Shown piece after piece: positions 18,747 through 27,428 of a DNA stretch of 64,000 nucleotides. The translations under genes and the position numbers were made by a program. The stretch is from Bacteroidales bacterium (GTDB taxonomy: Bacteria; Bacteroidota; Bacteroidia; Bacteroidales; VadinHA17). Location: the NCBI GenBank assembly GCA_016715075.1, contig JADKBK010000005.1:124001-188000 (forward strand), given 5' to 3'. Below the pieces are notes generated by a model. That model had not been told where the DNA came from. It did not search any database and saw only the letters and a list, made by a program, of their open reading frames with translations. Position 1 is the stretch's first letter. Each line of letters starts with the position of its first letter.

Positions 18747-20291
18747 ATGACACAACATTTCGATCCATCTCTTGTTGATTGGTCCAGGGCACAATTTGCT
18801 CTCACGGCCATTTATCACTGGTTCTTTGTTCCTCTGACACTCGGGCTTTCCTTCATTGTTGCCATCATGGAGTCAATCTATGTAAAAACCGGCAATGAAG
18901 AATGGAAAAGAATGACAAAATTCTGGATGACTCTGTTCGGGATTAATTTTGCCATTGGAGTGGCTACCGGGATCATTCTTGAATTTGAGTTCGGTACCAA
19001 CTGGTCAAATTACTCCTGGTTTGTGGGAGACATCTTCGGAGCTCCTCTTGCTGTGGAAGGCATTATGGCCTTCTTCATTGAAAGCACCTTTATTGCTGTT
19101 ATGTTTTTCGGATGGAATAAAGTAAGTAAGCGCTTTCATCTTGTATCAACCTGGCTGACAGCTATCGGGGCTAATCTTTCCGCACTCTGGATCCTTGTTG
19201 CCAACTCATGGATGCAATATCCGGTCGGAATGCATTTTAATCCTGATACTGCCCGTAATGAAATGACTGATTTCTGGGCAGTGCTGTTCTCTCCTGTTGC
19301 TATAAATAAGTTCCTCCACACAGTAATGTCGGGATATGTTGTTGCTGCAGTTTTTGTTGTCGGCATCAGCAGCTGGTATCTTATTAAGAAGAGGGAAGCA
19401 AGGTTTGCAAAGATGAGCCTGATGGTAGGATCAGTTTTTGGCCTTGTGGTTTCGCTTTATATCATCATCACAGGTGACCAGTCAGCCCGACTGATGGCTA
19501 ATCACCAGCCGATGAAATTTGCTGCAATGGAAAATCTCTACGATGGAACAAGAAAAGCTCCTCTTGTAGTGTTTGGAGTCTTAAAAAACAATTCCAATGA
19601 GTCGCCTGACAAAGAAGATTTTGCATTCAAGCTTTCAATACCTAATTTCCTTTCATCTATGGCATTTCTTGACGCCAATGCATATGTCCCCGGTATCAGG
19701 GATATCACGGAAGGAAATGCTGAGTATTCAATAATGCCTGTTAATGAGAAAATAGAGAAGGGCAAAATTGCAATACAGGCTTTAAGAGACTATAACGCAG
19801 CAAAAAAGGCAAATGATGCCGGAAAAATGGCAGAGGCTTTAACAGTCCTGAACGAGAATTACAAATATTTCGGTTATGGATATCTTAACGATGCCAAACA
19901 AACGATTCCATCGGTTAAGACTACTTTTTATTCATTCCGTCTGATGGTTGGCCTCGGATTCTGGTTTGTAATTCTTTTTATCCTTGCACTGATTCTCCTT
20001 TACAGAAACAAGCTTGATGGAAAGAACTGGTTCCTGCGCGCTGCTGTACTGAGCATCCCTCTGGCATACCTGGCATCCCAGTTGGGGTGGGCAGTTACAG
20101 AGGTTGGCCGTCAGCCATGGGTGATTCAGGATATGATGCCAACACTCACCGCTGTTTCAAATATAAATGTTGGTTCTGTTAAAATAACATTCGTACTTTT
20201 TGCAATAACATTTACCTTACTGCTTATTGCTGAAATTAAGATTATGACAAAGCAAATAAAAATCGGTCCTAATGATGGAGGAAATAAATAA
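18747..20291 (+). CDS. cydA: Cytochrome bd quinol oxidase subunit I (CydA)
   Basis: The 514-residue subunit binds hemes b558, b595 and d and oxidises quinol, here most likely menaquinol, reducing O2 at high affinity. The start FDPSLVDWSRAQFALTAIYHWFFVPLTLG contains the early heme ligand His24. NWSNYSWFVGDIFGAPLAVEGIMAFFIESTF is the diagnostic helix with conserved Glu residues, and GRQPWVIQDMMPT follows late. The quinol-binding loop is of the shorter type. About 180 bases of AT-rich leader precede it, with a TAGCTTTG at 18614 that could be a -7 element. Its stop and the cydB start overlap by one base (TAATG). Confidence 0.97.
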   Translation: MTQHFDPSLVDWSRAQFALTAIYHWFFVPLTLGLSFIVAIMESIYVKTGNEEWKRMTKFWMTLFGINFAIGVATGIILEFEFGTNWSNYSWFVGDIFGAPLAVEGIMAFFIESTFIAVMFFGWNKVSKRFHLVSTWLTAIGANLSALWILVANSWMQYPVGMHFNPDTARNEMTDFWAVLFSPVAINKFLHTVMSGYVVAAVFVVGISSWYLIKKREARFAKMSLMVGSVFGLVVSLYIIITGDQSARLMANHQPMKFAAMENLYDGTRKAPLVVFGVLKNNSNESPDKEDFAFKLSIPNFLSSMAFLDANAYVPGIRDITEGNAEYSIMPVNEKIEKGKIAIQALRDYNAAKKANDAGKMAEALTVLNENYKYFGYGYLNDAKQTIPSVKTTFYSFRLMVGLGFWFVILFILALILLYRNKLDGKNWFLRAAVLSIPLAYLASQLGWAVTEVGRQPWVIQDMMPTLTAVSNINVGSVKITFVLFAITFTLLLIAEIKIMTKQIKIGPNDGGNK

Positions 20292-21427
20292 TGTTTGAAA
20301 ACTTATCACATTTAGCATTGCAGCACTACTGGTGGATACTGGTATCACTGCTCGGTTCTATTCTTGTATTTCTTTTGTTCGTCCAGGGAGGACAGACCCT
20401 GATCTATCAGCTCGGGAAAACTGAATCAAAAAGAAGCCTGATCATCAATACCGTCGGAAGTAAATGGGAATTCACATTCACAACACTTGTTACTTTCGGA
20501 GGAGCATTTTTTGCCTCTTTTCCCCTGTTCTACAGCACCAGCTTTGGTGGTGCCTACTGGGTATGGATTATAATTCTGTTTGCATTCATAATTCAGGCAG
20601 TTTCGTATGAGTACCGATCCAAGCCTGATAACTTTCTGGGTAAAAAAGTCTTCGACATCTTTCTTTTTATCAACGGATTGCTTGCTACAATTCTATTGGG
20701 GGCAGCTGTTGGTACCTTCTTTACAGGCTCTCATTTTATTATCGACAGCGACCGTCATTCACAGTGGACAATGGCCACAAGAGGATTGGAGGCAGCCCTT
20801 AATATTCAGAACCTCTCACTTGGTCTGGCAGTACTCTTTCTCTCACGTGTACTTGCATGTCTCTACTTTTTCAAGACAATTGACAATGATGAGATAATAG
20901 CTGATGTCAAAAAACAGCTGCTTTATAATGCTGTCCCTTTCCTTGTTTTCTTTCTTCTGTTTACAGCTCTCCTGCTGCTAAAAGACGGATTCGCTGTAAA
21001 TCCTGCAACAGGAGAGGTATTCATGCAACCCTTCAAATATTTTAAAAATCTTGTTGAGATGCCACTGGTCGCACTTCTTTTCCTGGTGGGAGTGGTACTT
21101 GTTCTGGCAGGGATCATTCTGCCGGTTGTTTCATATGTGAAACATGGTAACAAGGCGATAGTATTAAGTGGTCTGGGTACAGTAATTACTGTGTTTGCAC
21201 TGTTTATGCTTGCCGGATTCAATAATACATCTTTCTATCCTTCAGTGTCAGACCTGCAGAGTTCCCTCACAATTGTGAACAGCTCCTCCAGTAAATACAC
21301 ACTGAAAATAATGAGCTATGTATCATTGTTTATCCCTTTTGTACTGGCGTACATTGTATTTGTATGGCGTGCAATAAATAACAAAAAGACCACTTTAGGT
21401 GACCTGGAGAACGAGCACGTTTATTAA
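20291..21427 (+). CDS. cydB: Cytochrome bd quinol oxidase subunit II (CydB)
   Basis: The 378-residue subunit has about eight to nine membrane helices and the family start LQHYWWILVSLLGSILVFLLFVQGGQTLIY. Other family segments are SKWEFTFTTLVTFGGAFFASFPLFYSTSFGGAYW and the helix with FTGSHFIID. CydB scaffolds CydA in the respiratory oxidase and holds no catalytic heme itself in most members. The start overlaps cydA by one base, so the two are translationally coupled. A candidate 35-residue single-helix protein follows 17 bases downstream. Confidence 0.96.
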   Translation: MFENLSHLALQHYWWILVSLLGSILVFLLFVQGGQTLIYQLGKTESKRSLIINTVGSKWEFTFTTLVTFGGAFFASFPLFYSTSFGGAYWVWIIILFAFIIQAVSYEYRSKPDNFLGKKVFDIFLFINGLLATILLGAAVGTFFTGSHFIIDSDRHSQWTMATRGLEAALNIQNLSLGLAVLFLSRVLACLYFFKTIDNDEIIADVKKQLLYNAVPFLVFFLLFTALLLLKDGFAVNPATGEVFMQPFKYFKNLVEMPLVALLFLVGVVLVLAGIILPVVSYVKHGNKAIVLSGLGTVITVFALFMLAGFNNTSFYPSVSDLQSSLTIVNSSSSKYTLKIMSYVSLFIPFVLAYIVFVWRAINNKKTTLGDLENEHVY

Positions 21428-21444
21428 CCTTTAAATTCAGAATT

Positions 21445-21552
21445 ATGATTAATCAGATAATATGGCTTGCAACTCTTCCGGTAGTAATATTCGTTTCCTA
21501 CAGACTTATACTGGGAGTTTATAAACAACTTCAGAAGAAGAAGGTTTTTTAG
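21445..21552 (+). CDS. Candidate CydX-like microprotein (35 residues)
   Basis: An ATG at 21445 opens a 35-codon frame ending in TAG at 21552: MINQIIWLATLPVVIFVSYR, then LILGVYKQLQKKKVF. It is one hydrophobic helix of about 20 residues followed by a basic tail, the shape of accessory subunits such as CydX, CydS or CydH that sit beside heme groups in cytochrome bd. It is 17 bases after the cydB stop on the same strand and just before a strong inverted repeat, so it is the last frame of the operon. There is no clear sequence match to E. coli CydX. The call rests on position, size and topology. Confidence 0.6.
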   Translation: MINQIIWLATLPVVIFVSYRLILGVYKQLQKKKVF

Positions 21553-21570
21553 TTTTTAGAATAGGTTGAA

Positions 21571-21637
21571 ATTGAGGCTGTTTAATCTCCGCAAATTTTC
21601 TTTCGACCTTGGGTTATTACTTTTGAACAGCCTCAAT
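21571..21637 (+). terminator. Stem-loop after the cyd operon
   Basis: ATTGAGGCTGTT (21571-21582) is the reverse complement of AACAGCCTCAAT (21626-21637), a 12-base perfect stem with a 43-base loop. It lies between the end of the cyd operon and the convergent Gfo/Idh gene. There is no clean T-run after it, so it may be a bidirectional terminator or a 3' protective structure. Confidence 0.5.
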
Positions 21638-21689
21638 AATTCCAAGGCTATATGAAGGCAAGCTTTCAAGACGGCAAGACGCAAAATCA

Positions 21690-23065
21690 TCAAACAGTAT
21701 AAGGGCTTCTCATTTCCCTTATAAATAATTTGTTGGCTTCAGGGTCGCCTGTTACTTCACCTTTCACAGGATCCCAGGTAATTTTTCTGCCTGTGCGTAT
21801 TGTAATATCACCCATATGGCTTATTGTGTCAGAAATGATAGCTTCATCAAGGGGACATAATTCCTTTGATTTCCCGGTTATTATATCTACAAACACCTTG
21901 CCCATTGTGTTGTTCTCGCTGTTGATCCATCCATCATTGTTCTTTGGAAAATTATTCAGCTTCTGATGTATTTCAGGTATATCTGATTGTGCTGAAGAAC
22001 GGCTGAGTGAGATATAGCCTTTTGAACCATAAAAAGTTGTTCCGTTGGATTCCTTGAGTGTACGGAAGTTGAGCATTCCTGCCTGTGCTACATCGTCACT
22101 TACAAAATGGACCTCAAGTCCACTGGTATATTTGCATTTTACATCCCATGAGAGGATATTGTTGTAAAGTCCGCCAGGGGCCCAGAATTGACCTGTTCCT
22201 TCACAGGAATAAGAACCAGATACTTGCTCTTTGAGTATCCAGACAAGTATATCCAGTCGATGTGCACCCCAACCTCCCAGGAAGCCAATGCTGTAGTCAT
22301 AATTAAACCAGGAGCTGTTATTGGTTACCCGATCGGGGCAATAGGGCCTCATTGGTGCAGGCCCTGTCCATCTGTCAAAATCAAAATCCGGAGGGACTGG
22401 CACTTCATCGCATACCGGGCTTTCAACCGGGTTCTTTCCCGGGGCCCAGACTTCTGCACGTTCAACTTCTCCAATGGCTCCTTCCCTGATAAGGTTATAA
22501 CCGAGTTTCATATGATCAGAAGTGCGTTGCTGGGTTCCATAATGAAAACGGACATCATTTGAGACAAGTTCTTTCGCCAGAATCTGGTATTCCGGATAAC
22601 TTAAGCCAAGAGGTTTTGCAAGCATTATATGTTTTTTTGCACGTGCTGCTTTAATTGCAGCAGGTACATGCCAGTGATCGGGAGTTGTAATATGGACTGC
22701 ATCTATATCCTTCCTTGCCAGTATTTCTTCAAAATCAAGGTAGGGCAGGCATTCCGGAACGGAATCATTATTCTCTTTATAAAACTTGTTTATCAGGGCA
22801 GCGGCACTTTCGCGCCTGTCCTTGTGGACATCGCAAACTGCAAGATTGAGAGCGCCTCTCACGGGCAGAAGGTAATACCTTAATTCAGCAGTTCCCCTGT
22901 CACCTACTCCGATATGCGCAATTGTAACCCGGTCATTGGCACCTTTGCTCCTGAACAGGATGGCAATATGGTTGGCAATAAGGCAACTCCGATGGCTCCT
23001 TTAACTGAATGATGTACAAAATCCCTGCGGGAGAATGTCTTCCTGTTTTTCTTTTGCTTGTCCAT
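21690..23065 (-). CDS. Tat-exported Gfo/Idh/MocA family oxidoreductase, frameshifted near the N-terminus
   Basis: The gene starts at ATG 23065 with a twin-arginine signal (KTFSRRDFVHHS) and a hydrophobic stretch ending LPSC. Near 22960 one base seems to be missing; the other frame continues with SKGANDRVTIAHIGVGDRG, which carries the cofactor motif, and then runs open to 21690. Restored, it has about 459 residues. PDHWHVP and DYSIGFLGGWGAHRLDI are present. The usual EKP motif reads AKP (IMLAKPLGL), so the Glu is lost while the catalytic Lys stays. The C-terminal KITWDPVKGEVTGDPEAN matches the exported members elsewhere in the window. It is the last gene of the long minus-strand series. Confidence 0.82.
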
Positions 23066-23164
23066 AGATTGATTGTATTTGATAATATGATTTTCTTAGA
23101 AATCCCCTGTCAGATGTTGCGGTGCCATGCACCTGATTATTGAATGTCAATTTATTAACTGATG

Positions 23165-24835
23165 TCAATTTTTGAGATAATCGTCATATTTTAACTGCAA
23201 ATCCTCAAGTCCCTGTTTCCCCGCAATAATCCATGTCCGGTATTTCAGATGCAGAGTCTCTCCTTTTTTGAGGATTATCTTTCCATCATATATTACAGCC
23301 GGGCTATAATAGAAAAACGGTATCTCAGGATTATTGATCACGTACCAGCTTGTTGAGGGAGTAGTGAACTTAAGATTCTGTATAATGCACACACCTGCCG
23401 TCTCCCCGGTCAGGGTATTGAATCCCATATATACCCAGTTATTCTTTTTATAATTTTCCTGTTCATCAGGTGCTATTACTATTGGTGAAGTAAAATCCTG
23501 ACTGAAGCGTATTGATAATCCTGCATAACCTCCCCAGGATCTTCCGCCAGGTTCTTTCTGGACAGGGGTGCGGTCGAGAACCAGATTATCTGCAAGAGAT
23601 GTAAATACATGCTCATTATCAATGAAATAACTGCCATCAGCGAATGGAGGCGAAATGTGAATATTACAGGTTTCATCCAGGAGTGCTGCACTGTCTGCCG
23701 GATGATAGGTTAACTGAAGACGGATATCAGCTGAGAAATCTGGATTCTTGGTAAACTCATGCTTAATAATCTGAGTGATTCCTGCAGATTTATAGCCTGT
23801 TTCCTCCGATTTGAAATTATCAAGGAATTCCCAGTAATTCACACCATTAATAAATTTCCAGCAGAACCAGTAACCAAGATGCCACGGATGATCCGGAGGA
23901 GAAGCACATGTCAGTATGGAATTCTTTACACACAACGGGTGAAAATAAGGTTTCCCGAAACGGTTATTATAATTGAACTGCCAGATAAGATCTGAATCAT
24001 TTTTAAGCAAAAGTGTGGTGTCAGATTCAGACCAGTTTAAATTATTATTGCGTGAAGGTTTAGCTGACATCATTTCAGCAGGAGGCTCTGTTGTTACATC
24101 TCTCTGAGCTGCCCACTGAGCAGCTCGCAGCAGCAATACCTGTAACCCTGAATTGAGAAGAGCCCTTTCATTATGTCCGAGGGTTGTAAAGAAGCTTCTC
24201 CCTTCTCCTGTCTGACTGACAAAAACGGCTTTTTCACTGATGTTATGTCCGTCCTTAAGATCAGTAGCTGTGACTGATGCCAAGGCTGTTGAGCCTGGAT
24301 AGATATCTGTTTTTTCCCAGATTTCATCAATTATATAAAAATCTTTCAACCCTTTCGTTACAGGATGATTCTGATCAAAATCAGAGATTCTTCCCTTGGT
24401 TTGTGCACCATGATTTGTCTCTTTTCCCCACCTGCCAATGCCAATTTTATGATATTCATTCCAGCCATAAAAAGAAGATGCCCCTGCATGAATAAATATG
24501 GCCCCGCCACCTTTGTTAATATACTTCATGAAATCTTTCTCCCATGTCTGAGGAAAACGGAAATTATTATCCGGCCAGCTGTTCCAGTTGCTAACAACAA
24601 CGTCGAACTGTTTCAGGTCATCATATTTCAGTGTATCGGGCAGCTCCGTTATGGCGACTGAAAAAAGCTTTGAATCACTGTAGATCTTTGCAAGCAGGGG
24701 AGTTGTCTTCTGCCATTCATGGTTATTCTTACCGCTCAGGATAAGAACTTTAATCCGGCCATTTCCCGGTGATTTGGAGCAACCGGTGAGCAACATGACG
24801 ACGATTGCGAAGAATAACGTTTTGAAGATGTGCAT
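23165..24835 (-). CDS. ThuA domain fused to DUF6807 (PmoA-like) domain, lipoprotein
   Basis: The 556-residue protein has a lipoprotein signal (MHIFKTLFFAIVVMLLTGC). Residues about 28-250 are a ThuA domain (VLILSGKNNHEWQKTTPLL, INKGGGAIFIHAGASSFYGW, GEGRSFFTTLGHNERALL). Residues about 275-556 match the DUF6807/PmoA-like family, with HPLCVKNSILTCASPPDHPWHLGYWF, a His-rich segment that could bind metal or sugar. Fusion of these two families suggests they act on the same substrate. Both recur in Bacteroidota and Planctomycetota sugar clusters next to Gfo/Idh enzymes. It is about 100 bases upstream of the frameshifted Gfo/Idh gene on the same strand. Exact activity is unknown. Confidence 0.84.
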   Translation of the reverse strand: MHIFKTLFFAIVVMLLTGCSKSPGNGRIKVLILSGKNNHEWQKTTPLLAKIYSDSKLFSVAITELPDTLKYDDLKQFDVVVSNWNSWPDNNFRFPQTWEKDFMKYINKGGGAIFIHAGASSFYGWNEYHKIGIGRWGKETNHGAQTKGRISDFDQNHPVTKGLKDFYIIDEIWEKTDIYPGSTALASVTATDLKDGHNISEKAVFVSQTGEGRSFFTTLGHNERALLNSGLQVLLLRAAQWAAQRDVTTEPPAEMMSAKPSRNNNLNWSESDTTLLLKNDSDLIWQFNYNNRFGKPYFHPLCVKNSILTCASPPDHPWHLGYWFCWKFINGVNYWEFLDNFKSEETGYKSAGITQIIKHEFTKNPDFSADIRLQLTYHPADSAALLDETCNIHISPPFADGSYFIDNEHVFTSLADNLVLDRTPVQKEPGGRSWGGYAGLSIRFSQDFTSPIVIAPDEQENYKKNNWVYMGFNTLTGETAGVCIIQNLKFTTPSTSWYVINNPEIPFFYYSPAVIYDGKIILKKGETLHLKYRTWIIAGKQGLEDLQLKYDDYLKN

Positions 24836-24954
24836 TTTATTATCAGTTACTGGTTGCAGACACTTAGTTATATCTGTTAAGCCTTGAAATTAATAGATTC
24901 GTATAGGTTTTTAAACACGGAGTAGCACGGAGGTTTACACTGAGTTTCACGGAG

Positions 24955-25170
<216 letters not shown>

Positions 25171-25184
25171 AACTAATGCCCTAG

Positions 25185-26006
25185 CTATAATAATTTTGAG
25201 AGATGCTCAAAGCTTCTTACAGCCTGATCGATTGTACCGCATTCCACTGAGAATACAATATCCTTTCCTGTCGATTTAACAATCCCTATAATTCTTTTCC
25301 AGTCTACCACCCCGTCGCCGCAGGCGCATCCAACAGGAGTGCCGGTTACTTTTCCCCGTTCTGCGTTACTCTGTTTCATGCTGATATCCTTGGCATGGAG
25401 GTGGACCAGTCTGCTTTTCACTCTTTCCAGCCATTCATATACATCAGATCCCCCCGCCAGATAGCTGTTTCCGGTATCGAAGTTAATACCAATAGAAGAA
25501 GATTTGACAAGATTATATATACTGTCGAGCCCTTCGGGAGTTTTACTGTATTGCTGATGTGGTTCAAGTCCGATCACAACTCCATGACGTCCGGCAACTT
25601 TTGCCGCTTCGGTAAGAGTATATTTCATCAGTACATAATCCATCTCTTCAGTAGTCCAGTCAGGCTTTGGTCCTTCATCCGTATTTACAACATATACTCC
25701 CATCTCGGCAGCAAACCGGATAGCCTGTTTAAGATATTCCACACTGATTTCAGGTTTGCAAAGGGGGGTATGAGACGACAGACCTGACATTTTGATATTA
25801 TTCCCATCACAAATCTCCTTGATGAACAGGGGATCATTATACATTGAAACAGAATGAAAATATTCAGCCTCACTGAGAAGTTCCCTGCCCAGATGAACCA
25901 TTGGTTCAACATATTCGTAACCTATTTCAGCAGCCTTTTTCACACCATTGGCAAAAGACATATCGTGATGGCGCACGAATTCCATGTTAATACCTAACTT
26001 GATCAT
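25185..26006 (-). CDS. Sugar phosphate isomerase/epimerase (xylose isomerase-like TIM barrel), cytoplasmic
   Basis: The 273-residue protein has no signal. Barrel motifs are KLGINMEFVRHHDMSFANGVKKAAEIGYEYVEP, GVYVVNTDEGP, HGVVIGLEPHQQYS (metal ligands Glu and His), GINFDTGNSYLAG (Asp ligand), RLVHLHAKDIS (His ligand) and VFSVECGTID (last Glu). All expected metal ligands of the AP-endonuclease-2 superfamily are present, so it should be an active metal-dependent isomerase or epimerase. A CACGDGVVDW segment late in the chain is usual in this family. It lies in the minus-strand sugar cluster, separated from its neighbours by repeat-rich gaps. The sugar is not known. Confidence 0.88.
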   Translation of the reverse strand: MIKLGINMEFVRHHDMSFANGVKKAAEIGYEYVEPMVHLGRELLSEAEYFHSVSMYNDPLFIKEICDGNNIKMSGLSSHTPLCKPEISVEYLKQAIRFAAEMGVYVVNTDEGPKPDWTTEEMDYVLMKYTLTEAAKVAGRHGVVIGLEPHQQYSKTPEGLDSIYNLVKSSSIGINFDTGNSYLAGGSDVYEWLERVKSRLVHLHAKDISMKQSNAERGKVTGTPVGCACGDGVVDWKRIIGIVKSTGKDIVFSVECGTIDQAVRSFEHLSKLL

Positions 26007-26036
26007 ATATTCGGGTTTTGAAATTATTTTTATTAA

Positions 26037-26160
26037 CCACAGTGTTGCACTGAGTCCCGATAGCTATCGGGATCACGGAGTTACACGGAATCTAATTCTA
26101 TACTTCCTTTATAACCCACCCCTAACCCCCCGCTGATGCGGGGCAGGCTCTCCAGGGAGG
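26037..26160. repeat. Dispersed intergenic repeats with an embedded 18-base palindrome
   Basis: ACCACAGTGTTGCACTGAG, then the perfect palindrome TCCCGATAGCTATCGGGA (26055-26072), then TCACGGAGTTACACGGA. The outer parts read as one CACTGAG/CACGGAG repeat split by the palindrome. From about 26117 a CCCACCCCTAACCCCCCG type sequence with a GGGGCAGG return follows. Confidence 0.7.
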
Positions 26161-26165
26161 GAAAC

Positions 26166-26250
26166 AAAACTGCCCTGAGCCCTCTGCACTGCGCCCTGCG
26201 CCCTGAGCCCTGCTCCCTGAGCCCTCCGCCTTTCGCCCTGCGCCCTCATC
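26166..26250. repeat. GCCCTGA-type heptamer repeat array
   Basis: Repeated copies of GCCCTGA, GCCCTGC and variants fill the end of the gap after the isomerase gene at 26246. The same unit appears at 27373-27425 and 33712-33745. No coding potential is seen. Confidence 0.8.
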
Positions 26251-27259
26251 CAAGTATATTCCTGCAAAACTCCACGCATTTCTTCACTTCGGCTACTGCA
26301 TCCGAGCCTTCCGGCACCGGATATTCCAGTTCAATATCAGCATAGATCGGCCATTTGTTCTTTTTTAAAAGCAGCAATATGTCGGCAATTGGAGTTTCAC
26401 CTTTTCCCCACGGCATATTTGTATTTGCAGGGTTGCCTTTTGGTCCTGTTTTATCTTTCATGTGGATGCTGACAATCCGGTCATGAAGTCGTTCAATAAT
26501 TCCGTTGGGATGCAGACCTGTTGCCCCGAAATAGTGACCGGCATCAAAATTCAGCATATTTGCCGGAGAATATTCAAGGAATTTGTCGAAAGTCCAGCCA
26601 GCTTCGCCCGGCTGAAGATGCTGATGGTATATAGCATACATCCCCATTTTCTGAGCTATAGGGCCAAGCTTCTGAGCTGCTTTTTCACCTATTTCATTGG
26701 TGACTCCCTTTGCTCCCAGGGCTTTAGCAGCTTTGAATGAATATTCTATTTCCTTGTCTGTCCAGCTTTCCGGTGAAAATTTTGCTATATGAATATTCAC
26801 CCCGGCATTATTGTACATTTTTCGAAGGGCCTCAAATTTCTTCATTGGTGCAGAAATACGCCAGATTCTCTGCGCTTCTTTTGCTTCCTGTGTAGCTTTT
26901 TCGAAGGCAGCAATTTCAGCATCTGAAAGCATCACTCCTGCAGCAGGTTTTGCCGGCCCCTGCGGCAATCCTGCATATTTTTCAGCAACATCACCCATCA
27001 GTTCGATTGAGCTGATACCTGTCTGCAGACAATATTGCAGAATATCTTCCGCACTGCCCGGCATGCTTCTCCAGGAATAAGTAATCGCACCAACCTGGAC
27101 TCCGCCAAACTCGCTGTTTGGCTTATTGTCCTTCTGACTTCTGTTATTCCCGGCAAGAATAAAATCGGACGGAAAAACTGACAATGCTGCCGCAGCAGCT
27201 GAAAGGCCCAGGAACTTACGTCTTGAGACCTGATTCTTTGAGTTGGTAAGGTTTTTCAT
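26246..27259 (-). CDS. Tat-exported sugar phosphate isomerase/epimerase-like TIM barrel protein
   Basis: The 337-residue protein carries a twin-arginine signal (NQVSRRKFLGLSAAAAALSVF). It is a TIM barrel of the xylose-isomerase-like superfamily: VGAITYSWRSMPGSAEDILQYCLQTGISSIELMG, GVTNEIGEKAAQ, KMGMYAIYHQHLQ, NMLNFDAGHYFGATG, RIVSIHMKD and IYADIELEYPVP. The Asp, His and final Glu metal ligands are visible. Export by Tat suggests a metal is loaded before transport. It sits between a cytoplasmic Gfo/Idh gene and a cytoplasmic isomerase gene, consistent with keto-sugar conversion split between periplasm and cytoplasm. Confidence 0.88.
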   Translation of the reverse strand: MKNLTNSKNQVSRRKFLGLSAAAAALSVFPSDFILAGNNRSQKDNKPNSEFGGVQVGAITYSWRSMPGSAEDILQYCLQTGISSIELMGDVAEKYAGLPQGPAKPAAGVMLSDAEIAAFEKATQEAKEAQRIWRISAPMKKFEALRKMYNNAGVNIHIAKFSPESWTDKEIEYSFKAAKALGAKGVTNEIGEKAAQKLGPIAQKMGMYAIYHQHLQPGEAGWTFDKFLEYSPANMLNFDAGHYFGATGLHPNGIIERLHDRIVSIHMKDKTGPKGNPANTNMPWGKGETPIADILLLLKKNKWPIYADIELEYPVPEGSDAVAEVKKCVEFCRNILG

Positions 27260-27281
27260 ATTTTGTGTAATTTAACTTAGA

Positions 27282-27425
27282 AAGTCCGAAGTCCGAAGTC
27301 CGAAGCCGGAAGTCCGAAGTCCGAAGCCGAAGTCGAAGTCGAAGTCCGAAGCCGGAAGTCTGAAGTAAGGTTCGCCCTGTGCCCTGCGCCCTCAGCCCTC
27401 AGCCCTCAGCCCTGCGCCCTGCCCT
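27282..27425. repeat. AGTCCGA and GCCCTCA heptamer arrays
   Basis: From 27282 to about 27368 the unit AGTCCGA repeats about a dozen times with variants AGCCGGA, AGCCGA and AGTCGA. From about 27373 a second array of GCCCTCA/GCCCTGC runs to 27425. The whole gap between the Gfo/Idh gene and the Tat isomerase gene is thus tandem repeat. Confidence 0.88.
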
Positions 27426-27428
27426 GCT

